From: Vicinamibacterales bacterium
GTDB lineage: Bacteria > Acidobacteriota > Vicinamibacteria > Vicinamibacterales > UBA8438
Length of the DNA stretch: 14,493 bases
Direction: 5' to 3'
Assembly (NCBI GenBank): GCA_030745255.1
Contig: JASLOY010000033.1
Location: 1-14,493, forward strand
Every line of letters begins with the position of its first letter. Position 1 is the stretch's first letter. The notes under the pieces are model-generated. The model searched no databases, had not been told where the DNA came from, and saw only the letters and a list, made by a program, of their open reading frames with translations. Shown piece after piece: positions 1 through 6,453 of this stretch. The translations under genes were made by a program, and so were the position numbers.

Positions 1-2
1 TT

Positions 3-149
3 CTGGCGTCGTATCGGTTCGACCGGCCGTTGCTGGAGGTCTACCGGGCGGCCCTGCCGCTCCTCGCGATCTTAGGCTTTGGCGTGCTGGTGATTACTTA
101 TGTACCATGGCTGACTCTGGGACTCCTCGAATGGCTTGGGCGGGTCTGA
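3..149 (+). CDS. TRAP transporter large permease (DctM-like), C-terminal fragment
   Basis: Only the last 48 codons are present, in the frame that ends at TGA 147-149; the gene enters from the left edge. The peptide reads a short polar stretch, then one hydrophobic helix running into VITYVPWLTL, then a short tail ending LEWLGRV. The helix-to-'TYVPWLTL' pattern is the usual C-terminus of the DctM/TRAP large permease, the 12-helix subunit that carries out sodium-driven uptake of a substrate delivered by a periplasmic binding protein. No binding protein or small permease is visible, so the substrate is unknown. About 48 residues without a catalytic motif is thin evidence, and another multi-pass permease is possible. 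Confidence 0.55.
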   Translation: MASYRFDRPLLEVYRAALPLLAILGFGVLVITYVPWLTLGLLEWLGRV

Positions 150-198
150 CCGTCGCGCAGGTAAGCGCCGGGGAGTGTGACAGGTTGCGCGCACCGCG

Positions 199-1272
199 GT
201 GACCGCCGTGTGCGGTGGGGGGGAATGTAATGCGGAAGCGGGACACGTCTTGGGTCGGTGCCGTTGGGGTGCTGGCGATGCTACTGGTCCGCCGGCACCG
301 GCAGCTGACGCCGGGAGCGGGGAAGGGCATCTGACAAACCTCCGTCAGCTCACCTTCGGTGGCCAGAACGCGGAAGCCTACTACGCGTTCGACGGCAGCC
401 GGCTGATTTTTCAGACGACCCGCGAGGGCGTGCCCTGCGACCAGATCTATACGATGGAGCTCGATGGGTCGGACGCCACGATGGTCAGCACCGGTGACGG
501 CCGCACCACCTGCGGCTACTTCTTCCCGGGTGGCGAGTCGATCCTTTATGCCTCCACGCATCTGGGTGGCAGCGAGTGTCCGCCGGAGCCGGGCTTCGAG
601 ATGGGCTACGTCTGGCCGGTCTACGACAGCTACGACATCTTCACCGCCAACCCGGACGGATCCGGGCTGACCCGAATCACCGAAACGGATGGGTACGACG
701 CCGAAGCGACCATCGGTCCAGACGGGCGGGTCGTCTTTACGAGCGTGCGCGACGGCGACATGGAGATCTACTCCATGAATGGCGACGGCACCGACGTCAC
801 GCGGTTGACCAATCGTCCGGGTCCGGACGGTGGGCCGTTCTTTTCCCCCGATGGCAGCAAAATCGTCTTCCGGGCCCGGGAAATTGCACCGGGGCCGGAG
901 CTCGACGACTTCAACACACTGCTCGCGCAGGGGCTGTGGCGCCCGACCGCGCTCGAGATCTTCGTCATGGATGCCGACGGCGGCAATCTGCATCAGGTAA
1001 CCGACATGGGTGATGCCAACTTCGCGCCTTTCTGGCATCCCGACGGCGAACGGATCATCTTCAGCTCCAACTCACGCGACCCGGAAGGCCGTAACTTCGA
1101 CCTGTTCATGATCCACGAAGACGGCACCGGACTCGAGCAGATCACCTTCAACGACACCTTCGACGGTTTCCCCATGTTCTCCCCCGACGGCCGCCACCTC
1201 GTGTTCGCCTCGAACCGTAATGCCGAGGTCGAAGGCGACACGAACGTGTTTATCGCCGACTGGGTGGAATGA
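199..1272 (+). CDS. TolB-like PD40 beta-propeller protein, probably exported; N-terminus appears frameshifted
   Basis: The open frame gives 357 residues. From about residue 47 it is a run of PD40/WD40-like blades with repeated 'F/H-SPDG..hhF' strands: GPDGRVVFTS (173-182), FSPDGSKIVF (215-224), HPDGERIIFSS (280-290) and FSPDGRHLVF (327-336). Interleaved strands of the type 'IYTMELDGSD' and 'LFMIHEDGTG' carry the other face. This is the TolB/DPP-IV-like propeller fold, usually periplasmic or secreted and used for protein binding; no catalytic domain is attached. Residues 1-46 of this frame (GTG 199 or GTG 208) have no signal peptide and no Shine-Dalgarno sequence. Another frame starts at ATG 230 behind a G-rich Shine-Dalgarno (about 213-224) and encodes a good signal peptide, MRKRDTSWVGAVGVLAMLL, but stops at 335-337. 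The mature domain therefore looks separated from its signal by a one-base frameshift near 275-300. The fold assignment is solid; the partner is unknown. Confidence 0.8.
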   Translation: MTAVCGGGECNAEAGHVLGRCRWGAGDATGPPAPAADAGSGEGHLTNLRQLTFGGQNAEAYYAFDGSRLIFQTTREGVPCDQIYTMELDGSDATMVSTGDGRTTCGYFFPGGESILYASTHLGGSECPPEPGFEMGYVWPVYDSYDIFTANPDGSGLTRITETDGYDAEATIGPDGRVVFTSVRDGDMEIYSMNGDGTDVTRLTNRPGPDGGPFFSPDGSKIVFRAREIAPGPELDDFNTLLAQGLWRPTALEIFVMDADGGNLHQVTDMGDANFAPFWHPDGERIIFSSNSRDPEGRNFDLFMIHEDGTGLEQITFNDTFDGFPMFSPDGRHLVFASNRNAEVEGDTNVFIADWVE

Positions 1273-1275
1273 GAT

Positions 1276-1317
1276 GACGAAGAAGTCAGAAGTCGGAAGG
1301 CAGAAGTCAGAATGAAT
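1276..1317. repeat. 7-bp tandem repeat tract (AAGTCAG-type), left arm
   Basis: About six heptamers in phase start four bases after the propeller gene's stop: GACGAAG, AAGTCAG, AAGTCGG, AAGGCAG, AAGTCAG, AATGAAT. The unit is equivalent to TCAGAAG in another register. A matching array in the opposite orientation lies at 1439-1466. The tract is outside any credible coding frame. Confidence 0.7.
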
Positions 1318-1438
1318 CCGGAAGACCAGCCTCGAATCGAGAAATGCCCGTCCTTGGTCTCTGGGTAGCCCTGAATTTGCCTGTTGCCGAGTGCCCGTCG
1401 GCTCGAAGTTCTTGAAACTGGCGAAGCCAACCCTTTTT

Positions 1439-1466
1439 CTTCTGACTTCTGTATTCTGAATTCTAG
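1439..1466. repeat. 7-bp tandem repeat tract (CTTCTGA/ATTCTGA), right arm
   Basis: Four heptamers in phase: CTTCTGA, CTTCTGT, ATTCTGA, ATTCTAG. The reverse complement reads as TCAGAAG/TCAGAAT-type units, the same family as the tract at 1276-1317 but inverted. The tract ends immediately before AGAG, the probable ribosome-binding site of the M20 peptidase. Confidence 0.7.
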
Positions 1467-1478
1467 AGAGCGCCCCCA

Positions 1479-2612
1479 GTGGATCCCGTCATCGCCCTGC
1501 TGCGCGACCTGGTCGCGATCGACTCCGTCAATCCATCGCTCGTGCCCGGCGGCGCCGGAGAAGCGGCGATCGCCGATCGCATTGCGGCGGCGCTCGGGGC
1601 GGCCGGGCTTGACGTCGAGGTGAGCGAGGTGGGCCCGGGTCGACCCAATGTGGTTGGGGTGCTCGAGGGGCGCGCGCCGGGGCGCGCGCTGATGCTCTGT
1701 GGGCATACCGACACGGTGGGTGTCGAGGGGATGGCGGCACCGTTCGACCCGGTCGAGCGCGCGGGTCGTCTTTACGGTCGAGGCGCACAGGACATGAAGA
1801 GCGGCGTGGCCGCGATGGTTGACGCGGCGGCCCGGCTCGGCGCCGCCGGCGGTCTCAGCGCTGGGCGGCTGGTGGTTGCCGCGGTCGCCGATGAGGAGCA
1901 CGCCAGCCTTGGGGCCGATGCCCTGGTCCGGGGGCACGGCGCTGACGGCGCGGTGGTGACCGAGCCCACCGGTCTCGCAATCGCGACCGGTCACAAAGGT
2001 TTCGAGTGGGTCGAGGTCGAAACCCTCGGGCTCTCTGCACATGGGAGCCGGCCGGCTGAGGGACGCGACGCGATTCTGCACATGGGACGCGTCCTGACCA
2101 GGCTGGAGTCGATTAACGCCCGGCTGATCACAGGGCCAGCTCACCCGTTGCTGGGGACGCCGTCGCTCCACGCCTCGACGATCGGTGGAGGGCGCGAGCT
2201 GAGTGTCTACCCTGATCGGTGCTGCCTGCGCTTCGAGCGGCGGACGCTGACGGGTGAGCCGGCGGACGTGGGACTGATGGAGGTGCAACAGGCACTGGAC
2301 GAGCTGCGTGAAGAGGATGCGGCGTTCGAGGGCTCAGCCCGTCGGCTATTCTCCCGCCCGGCCTACGAGATCGAACACGACCACCCAGTCTGTCTGGTGC
2401 TGGCCGAGGTAGTTGGGCGGCAGGGCCGTGACTCGACGCCGACCGGGATGTCGTATTGGACCGACGCGTCGGTCCTCGGGCGCGCCGGAACAGCGTCGGT
2501 GCTGTTCGGACCATCCGGTGCGGGGCTGCACGGCACGGAGGAATACGTGGAGATAGATTCCGTGCTCACGTGCCGGGACACCCTCGTCGATCTCGCGCGC
2601 GCGTTCTGCTGA
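1479..2612 (+). CDS. M20 family metallopeptidase / deacylase (ArgE/DapE-like)
   Basis: This 377-residue protein is normal length for M20 enzymes, dinuclear zinc hydrolases that cleave amide bonds of N-acyl amino acids or dipeptides in the cytosol. The metal and catalytic set is complete: H76 and D78 in GHTDT, D105 in GRGAQDMKSG (the bridging Asp), the E139-E140 pair in ADEEH (general base and ligand), E162 in TEPT, and H351 in PSGAGLHGTEE. The middle third (about 170-280), including HGSRP, is the lid/dimerisation domain. It starts at GTG 1479 with AGAGAG 8 bases upstream. ArgE (acetylornithine), DapE (succinyl-diaminopimelate) and carboxypeptidase G2-like activities cannot be separated from the motifs, and no arg or dap gene is adjacent. 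The family is certain; the substrate is not. Confidence 0.9.
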   Translation: MDPVIALLRDLVAIDSVNPSLVPGGAGEAAIADRIAAALGAAGLDVEVSEVGPGRPNVVGVLEGRAPGRALMLCGHTDTVGVEGMAAPFDPVERAGRLYGRGAQDMKSGVAAMVDAAARLGAAGGLSAGRLVVAAVADEEHASLGADALVRGHGADGAVVTEPTGLAIATGHKGFEWVEVETLGLSAHGSRPAEGRDAILHMGRVLTRLESINARLITGPAHPLLGTPSLHASTIGGGRELSVYPDRCCLRFERRTLTGEPADVGLMEVQQALDELREEDAAFEGSARRLFSRPAYEIEHDHPVCLVLAEVVGRQGRDSTPTGMSYWTDASVLGRAGTASVLFGPSGAGLHGTEEYVEIDSVLTCRDTLVDLARAFC

Positions 2613-2660
2613 GCGAACCCCTGAGACCAGGGAATCGGAACCATCCTCAGGTAAACTCGC

Positions 2661-2683
2661 GCTCAAAGCTCAAAGCTCAAAGC
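2661..2683. repeat. GCTCAAA heptamer repeat, about 3.3 copies
   Basis: Three perfect head-to-tail copies of GCTCAAA plus GC lie in the 85-bp gap between the convergent M20 peptidase and proline dehydrogenase genes. The gap contains no strong hairpin; TGAGAC 2622-2627 and GTCTCA 2695-2700 are complementary but far apart. Confidence 0.85.
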
Positions 2684-2697
2684 CCCGGGTTGGAGTC

Positions 2698-3633
2698 TCA
2701 GTGCGGTCGTTCGTGAAACAAGCTCCTCGCGACAAACAGCACGTTGGCCGGCCGTTCGCCAAGGCGGCGCATGAAATACTGGAACCATTGCCGCCCGAAG
2801 GGCAGGTAGATTCGTACGCGGTGGCCCCGCGCGCGGAGCGTGGCCTGCAGATCCCGCCGGACGCCATAGAGCATCTGAAACTCGAAGGCCCGCGTTGGCA
2901 GGGTACGTTCGGTCGCGTAGGCGCATGTCGCGTCGATCATGCGTGGATCGTGGGTGGCGAACGCTGGGCGCGTGCTGTCGCGCATCATGGTGCGCATCAG
3001 CCGGATGAACGAGGCGTTCACTTCCGCCTTGATGGGATACGCCACGCTCTTTGGTTCCCGGTATGCCCCCTTGCACAGTCGGACACCGGCGCCGAGGGCG
3101 TTCATCCGCGCGAGGTCACGCTCCGTTCGATACAGATACGATTGCAGCACCACCCCGACGTTTCGGTATCCCTCCTGCCAGAACCGCTCGAAGAGATCGA
3201 GCGTCGGGTCGACCCAGGTCGACTGCTCCATGTCGATCCGGACGAAGGTCTGTTCGCCCGCTGCGTCGAGCACCTGACGGAGGTTGGTGACGCAGTCCGC
3301 CTGGTCGATTGCCATTCCCAGCTGCGTGAGCTTCACCGAGACCTGAGCGGTGAGTCCGGCATCGCGCACCGTGCGCATCATGCCGGCATAGGTGTCGGCC
3401 GCCGCACGGGCCGCCGCCGATGAGCTCACGCTCTCGCCGAGGTAGTTGAGGGTGCAGTGCAGGTCACGGTCGGAGAGCTCACGCGCGGTTTCGATTGCCT
3501 CTTCGAGGGTCTCGCCTGCGATGAAACGGCGAGCGAAGCCGCCGGCCCGCATGCCGTATCTGGAGGCGAGCTGTCTGACGTTCGGGCTGGCTGCGAGCCT
3601 GAAGAACACCGCCCGTGAGAGCGAGTCCAACAT
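2698..3633 (-). CDS. Proline dehydrogenase (monofunctional, FAD-dependent)
   Basis: The enzyme oxidises L-proline to pyrroline-5-carboxylate, passing electrons through FAD to the quinone pool at the membrane. The 311-residue length matches stand-alone PRODH, not the long bifunctional PutA. The (beta/alpha)8-barrel motifs appear in order: SVKLTQLG (99-106), VRIDME (131-136), VVLQSYLYR (161-169), VRLCKGAYREP (184-194), ATHD (226-229), EFQMLYGVR (251-259) and the C-terminal substrate-binding helix with RQWFQYFMRRLGERPAN (281-297), which carries the paired arginines that hold the proline carboxylate. It starts at ATG (3633-3631) with GCGGAG directly upstream, 6 bp after the acyltransferase stop, so the two are co-transcribed. 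No P5C dehydrogenase is in the window. Such genes are sometimes labelled putA, putB or fadM. Confidence 0.93.
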   Translation of the reverse strand: MLDSLSRAVFFRLAASPNVRQLASRYGMRAGGFARRFIAGETLEEAIETARELSDRDLHCTLNYLGESVSSSAAARAAADTYAGMMRTVRDAGLTAQVSVKLTQLGMAIDQADCVTNLRQVLDAAGEQTFVRIDMEQSTWVDPTLDLFERFWQEGYRNVGVVLQSYLYRTERDLARMNALGAGVRLCKGAYREPKSVAYPIKAEVNASFIRLMRTMMRDSTRPAFATHDPRMIDATCAYATERTLPTRAFEFQMLYGVRRDLQATLRARGHRVRIYLPFGRQWFQYFMRRLGERPANVLFVARSLFHERPH

Positions 3634-3639
3634 CTCCGC

Positions 3640-4770
3640 TTATTGGGTGTTGCTTGAGCCGGCGCGAGCCTTCAGCAGGTGGGTCAGGCTTCTCGCGTAG
3701 TACCGCAGGACGTGGCGCTCGCGGACGCGATACCGGTCGCCTTCGACCACGATGACGCCACGGGCGACCAGCGGATCGGTCGCTTGCTCGACCGCCTGAT
3801 GGCCACTTTCCACACCGAGGTTGGCGTTCACGGACCGCAACGCATCGAGTAACTGATCAATGCGGTCCACCAGGCTCTGGCGGGGCATCGAGGGCTTGAG
3901 GGCGGCCGCCAGGAGCGCGGTGGGGAGCACCTTGTAGATCTTGCCGATCGCCTCTCGCGTATGGCGAGTCAGTGTCACGAGATCGCGTCTCGAATCTGGG
4001 TCGACATTCTCTAGTGGAATCGGCTGACCAAAGGTCACGAAGGCGCGCGATTCGTACCCGACGGCGTAACGCACCATTTCGGCCACTTCTCCCGTGAAGC
4101 GACGCTGCCGCCGCTTCATGCCCTGACGCGCCAAGGCCTGGTCTTCCAGGACCAAGTCGTAGGCGATCGCTACCGGGACGATGACCGCATCGGGTCGGCG
4201 CGCCTGCACGACGGCCTGCAATAGCCCGGTCTTGAGAGACTTGAACTCGCCGCTGTAGCTGCGCCCGCCTTCCAGATAGAGGAACAGGTCGTGACGCTGC
4301 ACCAGCTCGGCCACATATGCCCTCAACGTCGCCAGGTAGGCGGGATCTCTGGAATTGCGCCGAATCGGAATCGCGCCGGTCACGTGCCGGTTCAGCAGAC
4401 CCATCGCGCCGTTGAACAGGTTGATGCCGGCTGCGATGACCGGAGGGTGGATGCCGTGGTCGTCGAGCACGAGAAGCTCGACCAGATAGTCGATGTGACT
4501 CTTGTGATTCGAGGCGTAGACGACGCGGTGCGACCGGGTGGCCGCCTGCGCGAGCTCGACAAACTCAGGGTGCCGCCGGATCTTCCGCAGAATCGGATAC
4601 AGCGGGTGCTTCAGGGCGCGATACACGGAGTATCGCTGGGTCGTCCTGAGCTCTTCGAGATAGGTCGAGATGCGTTCGTGGGCCTGGTCCGGGGTCACAC
4701 CCGGACCACCGCGCAGGTAGCGCGCCACCTCTTCGCGAGACAGCACGGCCTGCGTGATATCAACGTCCAC
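3640..4770 (-). CDS. Short PlsB-like glycerol-3-phosphate/lysophosphatidate acyltransferase
   Basis: The four LPLAT blocks are present in order: HKSHIDYL (H89-x4-D94, catalytic dyad), GAIPIRRN (132-139), LEGGRSYSGE (166-175, phosphate binding) and VPVAIAYD (198-205). The first and third blocks resemble PlsB/GPAT more than PlsC, whose third block is usually FPEGTRS. At 376 residues it lacks the long N- and C-terminal regions of the roughly 800-residue PlsB. The likely role is acylation of glycerol-3-phosphate or a lysophospholipid at the inner membrane; acyl-donor and acceptor are not readable. No obvious transmembrane helix was seen. The frame begins at GTG (4770-4768) without a Shine-Dalgarno. 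The proline dehydrogenase start follows its stop by 6 bp. Confidence 0.85.
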   Translation of the reverse strand: MDVDITQAVLSREEVARYLRGGPGVTPDQAHERISTYLEELRTTQRYSVYRALKHPLYPILRKIRRHPEFVELAQAATRSHRVVYASNHKSHIDYLVELLVLDDHGIHPPVIAAGINLFNGAMGLLNRHVTGAIPIRRNSRDPAYLATLRAYVAELVQRHDLFLYLEGGRSYSGEFKSLKTGLLQAVVQARRPDAVIVPVAIAYDLVLEDQALARQGMKRRQRRFTGEVAEMVRYAVGYESRAFVTFGQPIPLENVDPDSRRDLVTLTRHTREAIGKIYKVLPTALLAAALKPSMPRQSLVDRIDQLLDALRSVNANLGVESGHQAVEQATDPLVARGVIVVEGDRYRVRERHVLRYYARSLTHLLKARAGSSNTQ

Positions 4771-4782
4771 GCGCGCAATATA
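4768..4782 (-). promoter_or_regulatory. Possible leaderless start: -10-like TATATT six bases before GTG
   Basis: On the - strand, TATATT (4782-4777) is followed by six bases and then the GTG of the acyltransferase. That spacing would put the transcription start on or next to the G of the start codon. There is no purine-rich Shine-Dalgarno in GCGCGC. No good -35 was found about 17 bp upstream, so this is tentative. Confidence 0.3.
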
Positions 4783-4900
4783 CCACGGTCGCTATCCAGC
4801 GATGCTCAGCCGCAATCCCTCGCCAGTCACCGACTCGGGCAGATGCTGCGTGGGTCACGTGGCGGCTGCGGAGAGGTTGAGCTATCGAGCTCTTGGACGA

Positions 4901-4951
4901 ATGGGTCATTGGGCTACTCCGTCACTGGGTCATTGTTCAATGCCAATGACC
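4901..4951. repeat. Degenerate AWTGNNC-type heptamer tract overlapping a gene end
   Basis: TGGGTCATTG occurs twice (4902-4911 and 4926-4935), followed by AATGCC and AATGACC (4939-4951). Successive motif starts are 7, 16, 8, 7 and 6 bases apart, so it is a less regular version of the tract at 8376-8466. It covers the last seven codons and stop of the - strand gene 4930-6081, whose end VVIGIEQ is therefore encoded by repeat sequence. The remaining spacer up to the acyltransferase start (4771-4900) holds no gene or clear hairpin. Confidence 0.55.
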
Positions 4952-6081
4952 ACGGGACGTGACAGCCGCACGGTCAGCATGGTGCCCGGTGGCAGTCCGG
5001 CCGGGTCGCCGTCGCTGTTCAGCGCGGCAGCGGTGCCACCGGCCGCCCCAATCGAGCCGCCGATAGCGGCGCCCCGACTGCCACCGAAAATCGCCCCAAG
5101 AATCGCGCCGCCAACCGCAGCGCCACCGATCTTGGAGGCACTGTCGCTTCCCCGGGCTCTTCCCTCGCGGTAAATCGTCTCGGTCGCAATCGGCACCTGG
5201 AGGCCGTCTTCCATTACCAGCGTGTGGAAGCGGACACCGAGTCTGGCGGCACCGCGGAGCTTGCCGACCTTTTCAACGAGTACGACCGAGCCCAGTGCCC
5301 GTGTGCCAGCGGGCACCGCCACCTCGTCGGCGACCAGAACATTCCGGGTAACCCTCGCCTCAACGGTATCCTCGACCTCGGCGGTGCGTGTCGAGACCGG
5401 CGTGTCGACCTGGAGACCGATCACCGAGTCGGCGGCAATCTCCAGTTCGACGAACGTTGTCGTCGGCGTCACCGGCGCATCCGGTGCCGGAGCGTTGATC
5501 GACGCGGCGTCGGTGATGCTCGATGTGCTCGCGATCGGCTCGGGGACGGTGTCTAGTTCTTGAGACGACTCCGCGCTCTCCGGGCGTGCCCAACCCTCGA
5601 TCGTCGGCAGATCGGCACGCGCCGTTTCGGCGGACGGGCGGTCAACTAATGGCGACTCGGCAACCGCCTCTACCACTGGCGCCGTGGTCGTTTCGGATGC
5701 GGCTGACTCCGCTTCCGATGCAGTCGGCAGGCTCACCTGCTCGGCTGGTGCTGGTGAGGGAGGTGGTGTTGGCGCCGGTCTGACGACCGGCTGCTGGGGC
5801 CGTGTGTCCGGAACGGGGGACGGTGCCCGGGTCTCGTTGGTGACGGCCGGATCGAGGGTGTCTTCTTCCTCGTTGTCTACCACCGCCTCGGTCGCCTCGA
5901 CAGCGGGTGCGAGCACGGTTGGCTCAACGGGGGTCAGATGGTCTTCGGCGTGCCTTGCATCAGTCTCGACCAACTGGACGGGGTCCTCGGCGTTCTGGCG
6001 AACGCCCAGATAGGCGCCCGCGGCGGCTGCCACAATGATGCCCGTCGCGAGTCCGACGACGGCAATCGGTTTCGTCAACAT
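4930..6081 (-). CDS. Membrane-anchored protein with VirB10/TrbI-like beta domain and glycine zipper
   Basis: Not a named family that I recognise with confidence. The 383 residues fall into: an uncleaved-looking N-terminal helix (about 5-27); an acidic, Pro/Ala/Thr/Ser-rich linker of about 185 residues (30-215), long enough to cross much of the periplasm; a beta-rich domain (about 216-312) with VEARVTRNV and VPAGTRALG (257-265), then a 'LRGAARLGVRFHTL' strand; a glycine zipper (318-349, GxxxG-like GGAAVGGAILGAIFGG and GGSIGAAGG); and a last strand pair GLPPGTMLTVRL. The order 'IPxGT...G.V...R...L.F..L' and final 'xPxGTxLxVRL' recalls the C-terminal domain of VirB10/TrbI. No other secretion gene is nearby. 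It starts at ATG (6081-6079) with AGAGGGA seven bases upstream. It plausibly spans inner and outer membranes, but function is open. Confidence 0.7.
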   Translation of the reverse strand: MLTKPIAVVGLATGIIVAAAAGAYLGVRQNAEDPVQLVETDARHAEDHLTPVEPTVLAPAVEATEAVVDNEEEDTLDPAVTNETRAPSPVPDTRPQQPVVRPAPTPPPSPAPAEQVSLPTASEAESAASETTTAPVVEAVAESPLVDRPSAETARADLPTIEGWARPESAESSQELDTVPEPIASTSSITDAASINAPAPDAPVTPTTTFVELEIAADSVIGLQVDTPVSTRTAEVEDTVEARVTRNVLVADEVAVPAGTRALGSVVLVEKVGKLRGAARLGVRFHTLVMEDGLQVPIATETIYREGRARGSDSASKIGGAAVGGAILGAIFGGSRGAAIGGSIGAAGGTAAALNSDGDPAGLPPGTMLTVRLSRPVVIGIEQ

Positions 6082-6453
6082 CTCAGTGTCCCTCTCTTCC
6101 GAAGATCAGGAGCAATTGTCGTGCCCACACCGTACAGGGCCCTCCAGGGCATTCGCTGGGTAGCCGCAGGTCACTCGATACGTTGATCGCGACACGCACA
6201 CCGCGGAACGTGCCCCTCTTTTCGGACTCGAATGACAAATCCGCCACTCCACCGGGGGCACCGACCCGAGAGTCGGTCCGCTGATTATCTCGCAAACCAG
6301 CAGTTGGCGGGTCAACGGGAGACAAACAAGGGGACAGGGTGTCCTGTGGAGGTGACCGGTGCTTCTTAGCGGAGACCGCTGAATGGTGAAGCAGATCGTG
6401 TAAAATGGGCGTCGCCCCGCCGGGCGAACACGTCACCGACACGGACCACCGTC
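6082..6453. other. 372-bp divergent intergenic region
   Basis: This region lies between the divergently transcribed membrane-anchored protein (-) and the Na/Pi symporter (+). It contains three small inverted repeats: ACCGAC-CCGAGA-GTCGGT (6260-6277), ACAGG-GTGT-CCTGT (6334-6347) and AGCGG-AGA-CCGCT (6368-6380). A TAAAAT -10-like box follows at 6401-6406. A 125-codon - strand open frame (6460-6083) covers it, but its composition is not protein-like. No second gene or known RNA family was recognised. Confidence 0.45.
6379..6406 (+). promoter_or_regulatory. Weak candidate promoter for the Na/Pi symporter
   Basis: TAAAAT (6401-6406) matches five of six sigma-70 -10 bases. The best -35 at 16-bp spacing is CTGAAT (6379-6384), only three matches. 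The inverted repeat AGCGG-AGA-CCGCT (6368-6380) abuts the -35 and could be an operator. The implied 5' leader would be about 40 nt before TTG 6454. Confidence 0.28.

Larger units (their letters stand above)
1273..1478. other. 206-bp intergenic spacer bounded by inverted heptamer arrays
   Basis: The spacer separates the propeller gene from the M20 peptidase. It consists of the left heptamer array, about 120 bp of unique sequence, and the right heptamer array, which ends 12 bases before the GTG of the peptidase. The unique part contains nested short inverted repeats: AGACCA 1323-1328 with TGGTCT 1355-1360, enclosing CTCGA-A-TCGAG at 1331-1341. Transcribed, the two arrays could pair over about 28 positions (roughly 21 matches plus wobble). 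No confident -35/-10 pair was found. It could be a structured leader, a weak terminator, or a small mobile repeat. Confidence 0.4.

Noticed and set aside
94..1038. 314-codon - strand open frame opposite the propeller gene
   Set aside because: No recognisable domain, and the + strand frame has clear repeated PD40 motifs.
993..2288. Long - strand open frame of 431 codons opposite the propeller and M20 genes
   Set aside because: It spans two genes and their intergenic repeat, has Arg/Pro/His-rich low-information composition and no motif; it is an antisense shadow of high-G+C coding sequence.
2622..2700. Terminator from TGAGAC and GTCTCA between convergent genes
   Set aside because: Only 6 bp paired across a 67-base loop, without a T-run.
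6322..6343. Possible Pho box upstream of the Na/Pi symporter (CTGTC-like repeats on the - strand)
   Set aside because: The two half-sites are 12 rather than 11 bases apart and match poorly.
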